64,000 nucleotides of DNA. It comes from CAJXMH01 sp964001305. Lineage in GTDB: Bacteria > Bacteroidota > Bacteroidia > Flavobacteriales_E > Vicingaceae. The stretch's first letter is position 1, and each line of letters opens with the position of its first letter. Below the pieces are notes generated by a model, which saw only the letters and a list, made by a program, of their open reading frames with translations, did no database searches and had not been told where the DNA came from. The stretch covers positions 124,001 through 188,000 of the forward strand of contig CAXFAI010000044.1 of assembly GCA_964001305.1 (NCBI GenBank), given 5' to 3'. A program made the position numbers and the translations under genes. This document shows positions 23,745 through 33,491 of the stretch, piece by piece.

Positions 23745-24881
23745 ATGAAAAGATACATAGCATTTATACTTCCGGCCATTTTTTTATTTGCCTGTTCAGA
23801 AGCACCAACTGATGATTTATCAGCCCTAAGAAGTGAGAAAGACTCTTTAACCGCTGTGCAAAAAGAAGTAAATAAACGAATTGCAGAAATAGATAATATT
23901 TTGAGCAGTAAAGAAGAGGGGAAAGACCTGATTCAAATTACAGCGATAAAAATGGAGTCCAAAAGCTTCGCTCATTACATTGATTTATATGGAAATGTAG
24001 AGTCTTCAAAAAACATTGTGATTTATCCAGAAACAGCTGGGTTGATCAAGTCAATTCTTGTTGAAGAAGGAGATGAAGTTCGTGCAGGTCAGTTAATTGC
24101 AACTTTAGATTCTGATGTGTTGAGAAGCAATTTAAAAGAAGTGGAAACGAGCTTAGAATTAGCAAAAACACTTTTTGAAAAGCAAAAAAAATTATGGGAT
24201 AACAAAATTGGTTCCGAGGTTCAATTTTTAGAAGCTAAGAATAGAAAAGAGGCTTTAGAGTCGACAAAACAAACATTGCTTTCTCAAATAGAAATGGCAA
24301 ATATTACAGCTCCTTTCAATGGTATTGTAGATGAGATTTTTCCAAAGGTTGGAGAAATGGCTAGCCCACAAATGCCCCTTGCAAGACTTGTGAATTTAAA
24401 TGATGTATACATCAAAGCAGATGTTTCTGAAACTTATGTTAGAACTATTAAGCAAGGTAGTGAAGCAATTGTGAGCATTCCTGCTTTAAAACTAGAGGTT
24501 AAGTCTGAAGTGGGTCAAGTAGGTCAATACATCAACCCCAACAACAGAACTTTTAAAGTGCGAATTGAGCTTCCAGATAGTGTAGAGACAGAAATCAAGC
24601 CCAATCTACTGGCTCAACTTAAGATTAAAGACTTTGAAGTTAAAGATTCTGCAATTACAGTTCCAAATCGTATGATTCAACAAACACCACAAGGAAAGGA
24701 TTATGTCATGTTAGTTAAAAAAGAAGGTGGATTGAATGTGATTGAGAAAAGAATGATACAAACAGGAATTTCTTACCAAGGAGAGACTTTAGTAAAAGGA
24801 GGTCTAAATGAAGGAGATGTCCTTGTTGATAAAGGCTCTAGGAACATTAAAGACGGCCAAGAAGTAAAAATCATTGATTAA
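23745..24881 (+). CDS. RND efflux periplasmic adaptor (MFP/HlyD family), lipoprotein
   Basis: A 378-residue membrane-fusion protein with a lipoprotein signal (IFLFACSEAP, Cys17). A short coiled coil (SALRSEKDSLTAVQKEVNKRIAEID) follows the signal. The biotinyl-lipoyl-like halves (IVIYPETAGLIKSILVEEGDEVRAGQLIATLD and ITAPFNGIVDEIFPKVGEMASPQMPLARL) flank the alpha-hairpin, then beta-barrel and membrane-proximal domains. It bridges the inner-membrane RND pump and TolC-like duct. 17 nt before the RND gene ATG. Confidence 0.93.
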   Translation: MKRYIAFILPAIFLFACSEAPTDDLSALRSEKDSLTAVQKEVNKRIAEIDNILSSKEEGKDLIQITAIKMESKSFAHYIDLYGNVESSKNIVIYPETAGLIKSILVEEGDEVRAGQLIATLDSDVLRSNLKEVETSLELAKTLFEKQKKLWDNKIGSEVQFLEAKNRKEALESTKQTLLSQIEMANITAPFNGIVDEIFPKVGEMASPQMPLARLVNLNDVYIKADVSETYVRTIKQGSEAIVSIPALKLEVKSEVGQVGQYINPNNRTFKVRIELPDSVETEIKPNLLAQLKIKDFEVKDSAITVPNRMIQQTPQGKDYVMLVKKEGGLNVIEKRMIQTGISYQGETLVKGGLNEGDVLVDKGSRNIKDGQEVKIID

Positions 24882-24898
24882 TTCAAGAATTGAATACA

Positions 24899-27800
24899 AT
24901 GCAAGAACAAGAAAATAAAAAGTACAAGGAGTTTGGACTCACCACGGCTTCTGTAAAAAATAAATACACGGTTTATGTATTAACCGCTATTATTTTAATT
25001 GCAGGATTGGTGTCTTACAACGCTATGCCCAAAGAGGCATTTCCTGAAGTAATCGTTCCTGAGATATACGTGGGAACTGCCTACCCTGGTAACTCACCCT
25101 TGGATATGGAACGATTAATTACGCGTCCATTAGAAAAAGAAATTAACTCCATTTCAGGAATAGATGAAATCAATTCAACTTCGATTCAAGGTTATTCATC
25201 CATTCAAGTCAAGTTTGACTTCAGTGTATCACCAACAGAGGCTTTAAGAAAGGTAAAAGATAAGGTGGATATTGCCATGTCTGATCCGGATTTTCCGACT
25301 GACTTACCAGCAGATCCCAACATTTTTGAAATGAACTTTTCAGAATTGGTACCTATTATGAATATCAACCTTTCCGGAGATTATTCCATGGACCAATTGA
25401 ATGAATATGCTGAATATTTGGAAGATAAAATCGAAGATTTACCGCAGATTACTAAAGTTGATATTCGAGGTGTTCAGGAGAAGGAAGTAGAGATAAGTGT
25501 AGACTTGCCCAAAATGGAAAGCTTAAAGCTTTCTTTCAATGACATTGCAGGCGCAATTAGCAATGAAAATGTAACCATTTCAGGTGGTGATTTATTGGTT
25601 GATGGCTATAATCGAAACGTAAGGGTGATTGGTGAGTTTAAAAATATGCAACAAATTGAAGATATTATCATTCGTCAGGAAAATCAGGAAATTGTTTACT
25701 TGAAGGATGTAGCGAATGTGTATTTCAGAGGTGAAGACCCTGAAGATTTTGCGAGGCAGTATGGAAAGCCAGTTGTCATGCTAGATGTTATTAAACGGGC
25801 AGGTGAAAACCTTATTCAAGCATCGGACGATATTAATGTGATTATTGATGAAGCTCAAGAAACTTACTTTCCCGATAACTTATTGATTTCAATAACTAAC
25901 GATCAATCTGATCAAACCAGAACACAAGTTGATGAATTGGAAAACAGTATCATTTTTGGGGTACTACTGGTTGTAGGGGTTCTTCTATTTTTCTTAGGAA
26001 TTAGAAACGCTCTGTTCGTTGGTGTTGCAATTCCACTATCCATGTTCATTTCCTTTATCATTTTAAGTGCCATAGGAGCTACTTTAAACATGATGGTCTT
26101 GTTCTCTTTGGTACTTGCATTAGGAATGTTAGTTGATAATGGGATTGTGGTGGTTGAAAACATCTATCGATTAATGGATGAAGGGATGACACCATCTAAA
26201 GCTGCTCGGTATGGAGTAGGGCAAGTTGCATGGCCAATTATTGCTTCTACAGCAACTACTTTGGCGGCCTTCTTCCCATTGGCTATTTGGCCTGGTTTAA
26301 TGGGTGAGTTTATGAAATACTTACCAATTACCTTAATAACGGTTCTAGCTTCCTCACTATTTGTGGCCTTGGTGATTAATCCAGTGCTTACTGCAGCCTT
26401 TATGAAGGTTGAAGAGGAAAATCCCAATAAGAAAAAATGGAATAAAATCAGCTTGATTTTAATAGGTATTGGTGTTTTGTTTAATGTGGTTGGAATAAAT
26501 GGCTTTGGTAATTTATTAGCTATTTCCGCAATTGTTATTTTGTTGAGCATTCACTTTTTTAATCCTGCAACGGCAGTTTTTCAGAATCGAATAATCCCTA
26601 GGTTAGAAAGCATGTATGAGCGTTTCTTAAAGTTTGCCCTTTATCGTAAACGACCTATACGCTTTGTACTAGGAACATTTGGCTTATTGATTGTGTCTTT
26701 TATTTTATTGGGAGCCTTTATGCCAAAAGTGATTTTCTTTCCAATTAACCAGCCTCAATACTTAAATATTTATGTTGAAATGCCCATCGGGACTGACATA
26801 AATGTGACCAATGAAGTGACCAAAGAAATAGAAGAGCGAGTCATTGAAATGATGAAAAAGTATGAAGATGAAAACGGTGAAAATTTCTTGGTGGAATCAG
26901 TACTTGGTCAGGTTGGAAACGGAACAAGTGACCCCAATGAGGGGCCATCTATGGGGAATACACCTCACAAAGCAAGAATTACCGTTCAGTTTGTCAAATT
27001 TCAAGATCGAAGAGGAGTTGTTACTTCAGAAGTTATGGAGGATGTTCGTGCCGCTTTAAATAGTTATCCTGGAGTTCAAATTACAGTAAGTAAAAACTCA
27101 GATGGACCACCTCAAGGTGCACCAATTAGTATTGAAATTAAGGGAGATGATTATCAGCAGTTGGTAGATGAAGCAGACGAGATAATTACTTACGTTAATC
27201 AGGCAAACATTTATGGCATTGAAGAATTACAGTTGGATGTAGAGCAAGGAAAACCTGAAATGCCAATCATTATTGATCGTCAGAAAGCGAGAAGATTAAG
27301 TGTTTCAACGGCACAAATTGGCGATGCATTACGAACAGCTTTATTTGGTAAAGAAGTTAGTACCTATAAAGAAGGCGAAGACGATTACCCAATCAACATT
27401 CGTTTTGATTCAACCTCTAGGTACGATTTAGATGCATTAATGAATCAGCGTATTACTTATAGAGATCAGGCTTCTGGTCAAATTAAGCAAGTGCCAATTT
27501 CAGCGGTTGCTAGTGCTAAAAAGACCTCTACATTTAGTGCAGTAAAACGAAAAGATTTGAAAAGGGTAGTTACAATTACTTCTAATGTTTTAGAAGATGC
27601 AAACCCAACTGAAGTTGTGAATCAAATTAAAGAAAGAATGAACAACTATGATATGTCGGAAGGCTTATCAATGAGTTTCACTGGGCAGCAAGAAGAGCAA
27701 GCCAAAGAAATGGCTTTCTTAAGCAAGGCTTTAATGATTGCAGTCTTCTTGATTTTCCTAATTATGGTGTCGCAATTTAATTCAGCCATCACACCATTTA

Positions 27801-28321
27801 TCATTCTTACTTCAGTAATTCTTAGTTTGATTGGAGTTTTTCTAGGTCTAGTTATTTTTCAAATGGATTTTGTAATTATGATGACCATGATTGGTATTAT
27901 ATCTTTAGCAGGGGTAGTAGTAAACAACGCCATTGTTTTGATTGATTATACCAATTTAATCATGGAAAGAAAGCGAATTGAACTGAATTTAGAAGAAGAA
28001 GACAAGTTGCCTATTCAAGCTATTTTTGAGAGCGTTGTTGAAGGTGGACAAAAGAGGTTAAGACCTGTTTTGTTAACAGCAATTACAACGATTCTAGGTT
28101 TGTTTCCATTGGCAATTGGGTTAAATATTGACTTCTTTAGCTTGGTTTCTAACTTAGATCCAAAAATTTATATTGGCGGAGATAATGTAATTTTCTGGGG
28201 GCCAATGTCATGGACCATAATCTTTGGGTTGACATTCGCCACCTTTTTAACCCTAGTGATTGTTCCAATCATGTATTATTTAACTTGGCGAGTTAAATAT
28301 CGATTTTCAAAATCAGTATAA
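24899..28321 (+). CDS. RND efflux permease (HAE/AcrB-type)
   Basis: A 1140-residue inner-membrane proton-driven exporter. It has an N-terminal helix (YVLTAIILIAGLVSYNAMPKEAFPEV), a large periplasmic loop, a transmembrane block with ALGMLVDNGIVVVENIYRLM (the proton-relay Asp is in LVDNGIV), a second large loop, and a second block ending in FATFLTLVIVPIMYYL. The frame upstream begins with TTG at 24890; the ATG at 24899 is preferred. Cargo cannot be told from sequence. Last gene of the efflux operon, followed by a terminator. Confidence 0.95.
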   Translation: MQEQENKKYKEFGLTTASVKNKYTVYVLTAIILIAGLVSYNAMPKEAFPEVIVPEIYVGTAYPGNSPLDMERLITRPLEKEINSISGIDEINSTSIQGYSSIQVKFDFSVSPTEALRKVKDKVDIAMSDPDFPTDLPADPNIFEMNFSELVPIMNINLSGDYSMDQLNEYAEYLEDKIEDLPQITKVDIRGVQEKEVEISVDLPKMESLKLSFNDIAGAISNENVTISGGDLLVDGYNRNVRVIGEFKNMQQIEDIIIRQENQEIVYLKDVANVYFRGEDPEDFARQYGKPVVMLDVIKRAGENLIQASDDINVIIDEAQETYFPDNLLISITNDQSDQTRTQVDELENSIIFGVLLVVGVLLFFLGIRNALFVGVAIPLSMFISFIILSAIGATLNMMVLFSLVLALGMLVDNGIVVVENIYRLMDEGMTPSKAARYGVGQVAWPIIASTATTLAAFFPLAIWPGLMGEFMKYLPITLITVLASSLFVALVINPVLTAAFMKVEEENPNKKKWNKISLILIGIGVLFNVVGINGFGNLLAISAIVILLSIHFFNPATAVFQNRIIPRLESMYERFLKFALYRKRPIRFVLGTFGLLIVSFILLGAFMPKVIFFPINQPQYLNIYVEMPIGTDINVTNEVTKEIEERVIEMMKKYEDENGENFLVESVLGQVGNGTSDPNEGPSMGNTPHKARITVQFVKFQDRRGVVTSEVMEDVRAALNSYPGVQITVSKNSDGPPQGAPISIEIKGDDYQQLVDEADEIITYVNQANIYGIEELQLDVEQGKPEMPIIIDRQKARRLSVSTAQIGDALRTALFGKEVSTYKEGEDDYPINIRFDSTSRYDLDALMNQRITYRDQASGQIKQVPISAVASAKKTSTFSAVKRKDLKRVVTITSNVLEDANPTEVVNQIKERMNNYDMSEGLSMSFTGQQEEQAKEMAFLSKALMIAVFLIFLIMVSQFNSAITPFIILTSVILSLIGVFLGLVIFQMDFVIMMTMIGIISLAGVVVNNAIVLIDYTNLIMERKRIELNLEEEDKLPIQAIFESVVEGGQKRLRPVLLTAITTILGLFPLAIGLNIDFFSLVSNLDPKIYIGGDNVIFWGPMSWTIIFGLTFATFLTLVIVPIMYYLTWRVKYRFSKSV

Positions 28322-28330
28322 TCATCCATA

Positions 28331-28359
28331 AAAAAAGGCTCCAATTTGGAGCCTTTTTT
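28331..28359. terminator. Bidirectional terminator between RND pump and accC
   Basis: AAAAAAGGCTCCA-att-TGGAGCCTTTTTT is a near-perfect palindrome with A and T runs. It lies between two convergent genes and can end transcription from both. Confidence 0.9.
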
Positions 28360-28378
28360 ATTTGATATCATTTTAAGT

Positions 28379-29731
28379 TTAATCTTCTGAAGGAGGATAA
28401 AACTTAAAAGTGTCCATAAACTTAGTAGTACAATTACCAGCTTTAAATTCCTCGTCTTGCATTAATTGCTCATGAAATGGAATAGTAGTTTTAATTCCTT
28501 CAATTACATATTCACTTAACGCTCTTTGCATCTTTTTAATGGCTTCTTCCCTTGTTTGAGCTACTGTAATGAGCTTTGAAATCATTGAATCGTAGTACGG
28601 AGGAATAACGTAGCCAGCATAGGCATGAGTATCAACTCTAACACCATGTCCACCTGGTGAGTGGTAAGTGGTAATAGCACCTGGGCTAGGTCTAAAGTCA
28701 TTAAATGGATCTTCGGCATTTATTCTGCACTGAATGGAGTGCATTTGAGGATAATAGTTTTTACCAGAAATTTTATGCCCTGCTGCTATCTTAATTTGTT
28801 CTTTAATCAAGTCAAAATTGATTACTTCTTCAGTAATGGTATGCTCTACTTGAATACGGGTATTCATCTCCATAAAGTAGAAGTTTCTATTCTTATCAAC
28901 CAAAAACTCAACAGTCCCTACTCCTTCATAATTAACAGCAGCAGCAGCTTTTATTCCTGCATTTCCCATTTCTTCACGAAGTTCATCTGTCATAAAAGGG
29001 GAAGGAGTTTCCTCAACTAACTTCTGATGTCTTCTTTGAATCGAGCAATCTCGTTCAGATAAGTGACAGTAGTTACCAAATTGATCACCTGCAATTTGAA
29101 TTTCAATATGACGAGGTTCTTCAATGAACTTCTCCATATACATGCCATCATTTCCAAACGCGGCTGCGGCTTCTGTTCTAGCGCTTTCCCAAGCAGCTTC
29201 AAGCTCATCTTCGCTTTTAATAATACGCATTCCTTTACCACCACCTCCAGCAGTAGCTTTCATCATCACTGGGTAGCCAATTTCTTTCGCTGATTTTTTA
29301 GCGTGCTTTAAATCTTCTAGCAATCCTTCAGAACCTGGAACCGTAGGAACCCCAGCTTTAATCATGGTAGATTTAGCTTGCGCCTTATCACCCATGCCAT
29401 CAATCATTTCCGGAGAAGCTCCAATAAATTTTACACCGTGTTCTTCACAGATTTTTGAAAACTTAGCATTTTCGGAAAGAAAACCATACCCAGGGTGTAT
29501 GGCATCTGCATTGGTAATTTCTGCAGCTGCCATAATATTGGCTATTTTCAAATAGGATTCACTACTTTTTGCAGGACCAATACATACAGCTTCGTCAGCA
29601 AATCGAACATGCAAACTATCAGCATCAGCGGTTGAATAAACAGCCACTGTATTAATGCCCATTTCTTTACAAGTTCTAATAACCCGAAGGGCAATCTCTC
29701 CTCTGTTGGCGATTAATACCTTTTTAAACAT
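28379..29731 (-). CDS. accC: Acetyl-CoA carboxylase, biotin carboxylase subunit
   Basis: A 450-residue ATP-grasp enzyme that carboxylates biotin on AccB, the first half-reaction of malonyl-CoA synthesis. Landmarks are FKKVLIANRGEIALRVIRT (1-20), the glycine-rich ATP loop KATAGGGGKGMR, SERDCSIQRRHQKLVEE, and the active-site ENFFMEMNTRIQVEHTITE-like segment. Length is typical. 32 nt downstream of accB. Confidence 0.97.
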   Translation of the reverse strand: MFKKVLIANRGEIALRVIRTCKEMGINTVAVYSTADADSLHVRFADEAVCIGPAKSSESYLKIANIMAAAEITNADAIHPGYGFLSENAKFSKICEEHGVKFIGASPEMIDGMGDKAQAKSTMIKAGVPTVPGSEGLLEDLKHAKKSAKEIGYPVMMKATAGGGGKGMRIIKSEDELEAAWESARTEAAAAFGNDGMYMEKFIEEPRHIEIQIAGDQFGNYCHLSERDCSIQRRHQKLVEETPSPFMTDELREEMGNAGIKAAAAVNYEGVGTVEFLVDKNRNFYFMEMNTRIQVEHTITEEVINFDLIKEQIKIAAGHKISGKNYYPQMHSIQCRINAEDPFNDFRPSPGAITTYHSPGGHGVRVDTHAYAGYVIPPYYDSMISKLITVAQTREEAIKKMQRALSEYVIEGIKTTIPFHEQLMQDEEFKAGNCTTKFMDTFKFYPPSED

Positions 29732-29763
29732 CTTCTATTGTTTTTAGTGAATAGTGTCTGCGA

Positions 29764-30282
29764 TTAAGCAGGTTCAACCAAGAAAAGTGGTTGGTCATAT
29801 TCTACAGGAGTAGAATCATCAACAAGCACTTTAACAATTTTTCCAGATACTTCGCTTTCAATCTCATTGAAAAGCTTCATGGCTTCAATTACACAAACTG
29901 TATCTCCTTCACCAATAGAGTCTCCAACTTTAACAAATTCAGCTTTGTCAGGTGAAGGCTTACGATAGAAAGTTCCAATCATCGGAGACTTAATTTCAAT
30001 GTAGTTTTGAGTGTCTTCTTTCTTTTCTTCTTTTGGGACCTCAGCTACAAGTGCTGGACTTGCTGCTGGAGCAACTGCTGCCGGCATTTGCTGTGGCATA
30101 GCAGCCATTTGCTGAGCAGGTATAACCTGAGTTACTACTTGCTGCTCATTTTGAGCTTGCTTTCCTCTCTTAAAAGGAGGAGTTTTAATGTTAATTTTAA
30201 AATCTTTGTCTTCAATTTCTACTTCGCTAATACCCGATTTAGAAACGAATTTAATCAGCTCTTGAATTTCACTTAATTTCAT
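29764..30282 (-). CDS. accB: Acetyl-CoA carboxylase, biotin carboxyl carrier protein
   Basis: A 172-residue carrier. The C-terminal biotinyl domain (about 95-172) has the EAMKLFNEI motif with the biotinylated Lys136 and the KSPMIGTFYRKPSPDKAEFV strand pair. The middle is an Ala/Pro/Gln-rich flexible linker (50-85). The N-terminal helix (KLSEIQELIKFVSKSGISEVEI) is typical. Between fabH and accC in one operon. Confidence 0.97.
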   Translation of the reverse strand: MKLSEIQELIKFVSKSGISEVEIEDKDFKINIKTPPFKRGKQAQNEQQVVTQVIPAQQMAAMPQQMPAAVAPAASPALVAEVPKEEKKEDTQNYIEIKSPMIGTFYRKPSPDKAEFVKVGDSIGEGDTVCVIEAMKLFNEIESEVSGKIVKVLVDDSTPVEYDQPLFLVEPA

Positions 30283-30346
30283 ATCTAATTTTTTATAATA
30301 TGATTAGTAGTTGTCTAAATTAAAAATTATATCAAATTACACAAGT

Positions 30347-31348
30347 CTATGATTGGCTATCATAAGCCCATTTCAAGTAAACAGACCCCCATGTAAATCC
30401 TCCGCCAAAGGCAGAAAGTATTAAGTTATCTCCTTTTTTTAAGTCTTTTTCCCACTCCCATAAGCAAAGTGGAATTGTTCCGTTGGTCGTATTACCATAG
30501 CGATGAATATTTAGCATCACTTGTTCTTCTCCCACTCCCATTCGATTTGCAGTTGCATCTATAATTCTTTTATTGGCTTGATGAGGCACTAAATAACGAA
30601 TATCATCACTTTTAAGGTTGTTCCTTTCCATGATTTCGGCTGAAACATCAGCCATATTCGTAACTGCAAATTTAAAAACCGGTTGTCCTTCTTGGTAAAC
30701 AAAGTGTTCTTTGGCGTCTACTGTCTCATGCGAAGCTGGCTTTACGGACCCTCCCGCTTTTTGATGTAAATGTACTCTTCCTGAGCCATCACTTTTCATG
30801 ATGGTATCCATGATGCCAATCTCATCTTCGGTTGGTTCAAGTAAAACAGCGCCTGCACCATCCCCAAAAATTATACAAGTCGTTCGATCAGAGTAGTCAA
30901 TAATTGAAGACATTTTATCGGCACCAACAACCACTACTTTTTTGTATTGACCACTTTCAATGTATTTACTAGCTGTTGTTAACCCATAAAGAAAACCAGA
31001 ACAAGCTGCCATTAAATCAAAGCCAAATGCATTTGAGGCACCAACTTTATCTGTAATTATATTGGCAGTAGCTGGAAAAACAAGGTCGGGAGTTACCGTA
31101 CAGCAGATTAAAAGGTCAATTTCATCAGCTTTTATTCCTCGCTTTGAAAGAAGTTCATTCACCGCTTCAACAGCCATGTCTGAAGTTCCTTTACCTTCAC
31201 CTTTTAAAATTCTTCTTTCTTTTATTCCTGTTCGACTCGTGATCCACTCATCGGTAGTGTCTACCATCGTTTCCAAAATTTCATTGGTCAAACGATACTC
31301 TGGAACGTGTCCTCCGATAGCTGTAATTGCAGCTCTTGTTTTTGTCAT
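30347..31348 (-). CDS. fabH: 3-oxoacyl-ACP synthase III (KAS III)
   Basis: A 333-residue condensing enzyme that starts fatty-acid synthesis from acetyl- or branched acyl-CoA plus malonyl-ACP. The catalytic Cys116 is in AACSGFLYGL, His in VPHQANKRI and Asn in YGNTTNGTIPL. Length is typical. First gene of fabH-accB-accC, supplying and using malonyl groups. A TACTTTAG element on the minus strand upstream is one base off the -7 consensus. Confidence 0.96.
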   Translation of the reverse strand: MTKTRAAITAIGGHVPEYRLTNEILETMVDTTDEWITSRTGIKERRILKGEGKGTSDMAVEAVNELLSKRGIKADEIDLLICCTVTPDLVFPATANIITDKVGASNAFGFDLMAACSGFLYGLTTASKYIESGQYKKVVVVGADKMSSIIDYSDRTTCIIFGDGAGAVLLEPTEDEIGIMDTIMKSDGSGRVHLHQKAGGSVKPASHETVDAKEHFVYQEGQPVFKFAVTNMADVSAEIMERNNLKSDDIRYLVPHQANKRIIDATANRMGVGEEQVMLNIHRYGNTTNGTIPLCLWEWEKDLKKGDNLILSAFGGGFTWGSVYLKWAYDSQS

Positions 31349-31445
31349 TTTAGACTATTTACTGTGTAGATTAGGGCTAAAGTAACGCTAATTGAGCAAA
31401 CAACATAATGTTTTGAAAGGGTAGTTTAGCGTTTACCTTGAACTT

Positions 31446-31478
31446 AAAAGGTGAAGCCATTGAATGACTTCACCTTTT
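31446..31478 (-). terminator. Terminator after rpmF
   Basis: AAAAGGTGAAG (31446-31456) and CTTCACCTTTT (31468-31478) form an 11-bp stem with an 11-nt loop. It separates the pdxA-yceD-rpmF transcript from fabH. Confidence 0.8.
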
Positions 31479-31500
31479 AATGAATGCTTTAAAAAAGTAC

Positions 31501-31689
31501 TTATGCTTCCGCTTTTTCTAATACTACTTTGCCTTTGTAGTACAGTTTGCCTTCATACCAATGTGCTCTGTGGTATAAATGAGGCATGCCTGTCGTTGGA
31601 CAAGTTGCAATAGTTGGAGCTTCCGCTTTGTAGTGCGTTCTTCTTTTATCTCTTCTCGTTTTTGATATCTTACGTTTAGGATGTGCCAT
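31501..31689 (-). CDS. rpmF: Ribosomal protein bL32
   Basis: A 62-residue large-subunit protein. It has the basic start AHPKRKISKTRRDKRRTHYKA and the ATCPTTGMPHLYHRAHWYEGKLYYKGK body of L32. Only one Cys remains where zinc-binding forms have CxxC, so this is the zinc-free type. It follows the DUF177 gene by 2 nt, the widespread yceD-rpmF pairing. Confidence 0.97.
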   Translation of the reverse strand: MAHPKRKISKTRRDKRRTHYKAEAPTIATCPTTGMPHLYHRAHWYEGKLYYKGKVVLEKAEA

Positions 31690-31691
31690 TT

Positions 31692-32252
31692 CTAATCGTT
31701 TTTATGTGCTTGTTTAAGTTTTTCTAATTCTGCCCACCTAGGGTCTACTGTTTCTGATGGATTACTTTCTTTTTCTTCCAAATCAAATTCTTTAAGCTTT
31801 GCTATTACTTTAGGATTACATTCCTCAATCTTTTCATGTACAACTTTCGATGGAAGCAAAAGATGAATAAATTCATAAACTTCTGCGGTTATATCCAATT
31901 CATAGTCGTCGATAGAAATTATTTTGATTTCGTCTGTTTCTGAATAGCTTTCGCTTCCAAATTTGACAATCAAATTTTCACTTCCATTTAATTCAATTTC
32001 AATGGGGTCGTTACAACGATCACAGTATGTATTTACCCAAACTTGTAATTGAATTTCTAATTCAAGGAGTGTAGTCTTTTTGTTAAAGGCAACTTCAATT
32101 TTTGCTGTTGCGTCTTTTATTAAAGAATAGTCAAACTGTTCAAAGAACTCTGATGTGATCTCAAAATCAAAGTGGTGAACCCCTAATTTTAAGCCACTAA
32201 AAGGAATAATCAATCGCTGTTTCTTCTTCTTCATACTATCCCTTTTATCCAA
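31692..32252 (-). CDS. DUF177 (YceD) protein
   Basis: A 186-residue cytoplasmic protein of the YceD family, linked elsewhere to 23S rRNA accumulation. The CDRC pair in WVNTYCDRCNDPIEI is the family's core motif, and YELDITAEVYEFIHLLLPSK and NPKVIAKLKEF match its later part. An internal ATG (MKKKKQRLIIPF) six codons in is an alternative start. 2 nt before rpmF and 28 nt after pdxA. Confidence 0.88.
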   Translation of the reverse strand: MDKRDSMKKKKQRLIIPFSGLKLGVHHFDFEITSEFFEQFDYSLIKDATAKIEVAFNKKTTLLELEIQLQVWVNTYCDRCNDPIEIELNGSENLIVKFGSESYSETDEIKIISIDDYELDITAEVYEFIHLLLPSKVVHEKIEECNPKVIAKLKEFDLEEKESNPSETVDPRWAELEKLKQAHKND

Positions 32253-32280
32253 AGAAAGGGGGCAAAGTTAATAAAAAATG

Positions 32281-33345
32281 TTATGCGCTTTTATTTCTCG
32301 TCTTGTTTATTGGTAATACATTTTCTTCCAGCTCTTCTTTAAGTGCTCTTTGTTTGGCAATGTCAATTGCCTGATACAGTGCTGAGCGAAAGGCAGATTC
32401 ATTTGCAATGCCTTTTCCTGCAATTTCAAAAGCAGTTCCGTGGTCTGGTGAAGTTCTAACAAAAGAGAGACCAGATGTAAAGTTTACACCTTCGGAAGCC
32501 GCAAACAGTTTTGATGGTATTAAGCCTTGATCATGATACATAGCTAATACGCCATCAACTTCACGGTGTTTAGAAGATGCGAAAAAACCGTCGGCTGGAT
32601 ATGGTCCAAAGGCCAAAATTTCAATGCTTTTGGCTTGCTTTATAGCAGGTACTATGATTTCCGATTCTTCTTTGCCAATTACACCATCTTCTCCTGCGTG
32701 AGGGTTGAGCCCAAGTACAGCAATTTTGGGTTTTTGAATCCCAAAATCAGTTTTTAACGATTGATTTAGTAAACTTATTTTCTTGAGAATTAAATCAGAG
32801 GTAATCGTACTTGCAACATCTTTTAAGGGTATATGTGAGGTAACAACTCCAATTTTTGCCTCTCTACTTATCATGAGCATTAATGAGTCGCCCGCTTGAT
32901 CTGCATGCTGAAGATATTCGGTATGTCCTGGATATTTAAATCCACCTAGTTGCATGGCTTTTTTATGAATTGGCGCTGTAACCAGGCAGTCAATCTTCTG
33001 TGCTTTCAGGTCAGTCATGGCAGTATCTAAAGATAGTAAAGCTATTTTGCCACTTTGAGCTGATTCTTCGCCAAATCTTATTTTAAACTCGCTTTTGCCT
33101 AAATCAATGCAGTTGGCTTTGTTGCCTTTTAATTCATCAATACTACTAAAATAATTTAGGCTTAAATTGTTTAGTCCAAGTGATTTAGCATTAAAGTCAA
33201 TAATGTTTTTTGGGCTGTAAACAATAGGGGTGCATAGTTCGCAAATGCGCTGGTCTTCTAAGGTTTTAAGAATGATTTCCATACCAATACCATTCGGGTC
33301 TCCAATGCTTATTCCTACTCTAACCTTATTGCCTTTTTTTTTCAT
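32281..33345 (-). CDS. pdxA: 4-hydroxythreonine-4-phosphate dehydrogenase
   Basis: A 354-residue NAD-dependent enzyme of pyridoxal phosphate synthesis. It begins KVRVGISIGDPNGIGMEIILK and has TAPIHKKAMQLGGFKYPGHTEYL, LNPHAGEDGVIGKEE and MYHDQGLIPSKLF, which carry the metal-binding histidines and Asp of PdxA. The frame extends upstream to 33399, but MKKKGNKVRV at 33345 fits family starts. First gene of pdxA-yceD-rpmF. Confidence 0.95.
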   Translation of the reverse strand: MKKKGNKVRVGISIGDPNGIGMEIILKTLEDQRICELCTPIVYSPKNIIDFNAKSLGLNNLSLNYFSSIDELKGNKANCIDLGKSEFKIRFGEESAQSGKIALLSLDTAMTDLKAQKIDCLVTAPIHKKAMQLGGFKYPGHTEYLQHADQAGDSLMLMISREAKIGVVTSHIPLKDVASTITSDLILKKISLLNQSLKTDFGIQKPKIAVLGLNPHAGEDGVIGKEESEIIVPAIKQAKSIEILAFGPYPADGFFASSKHREVDGVLAMYHDQGLIPSKLFAASEGVNFTSGLSFVRTSPDHGTAFEIAGKGIANESAFRSALYQAIDIAKQRALKEELEENVLPINKTRNKSA

Positions 33346-33491
33346 AGTAAGTTTTCTTAACAAATAAACAAGGTGTATGCATAAGTGTTTTATTAGCAAA
33401 CACGCAATATTGCTTAATTTTATAGTTGCAAATCTAACACAATTTTAAAGCGGAAATTGGTGTTATCAACGAAATCAGAAAAACAACAGAT

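Noticed and set aside
26164..26550. 128-codon minus-strand frame inside the RND permease gene
   Set aside because: Antisense to a transmembrane region of a clear RND pump.
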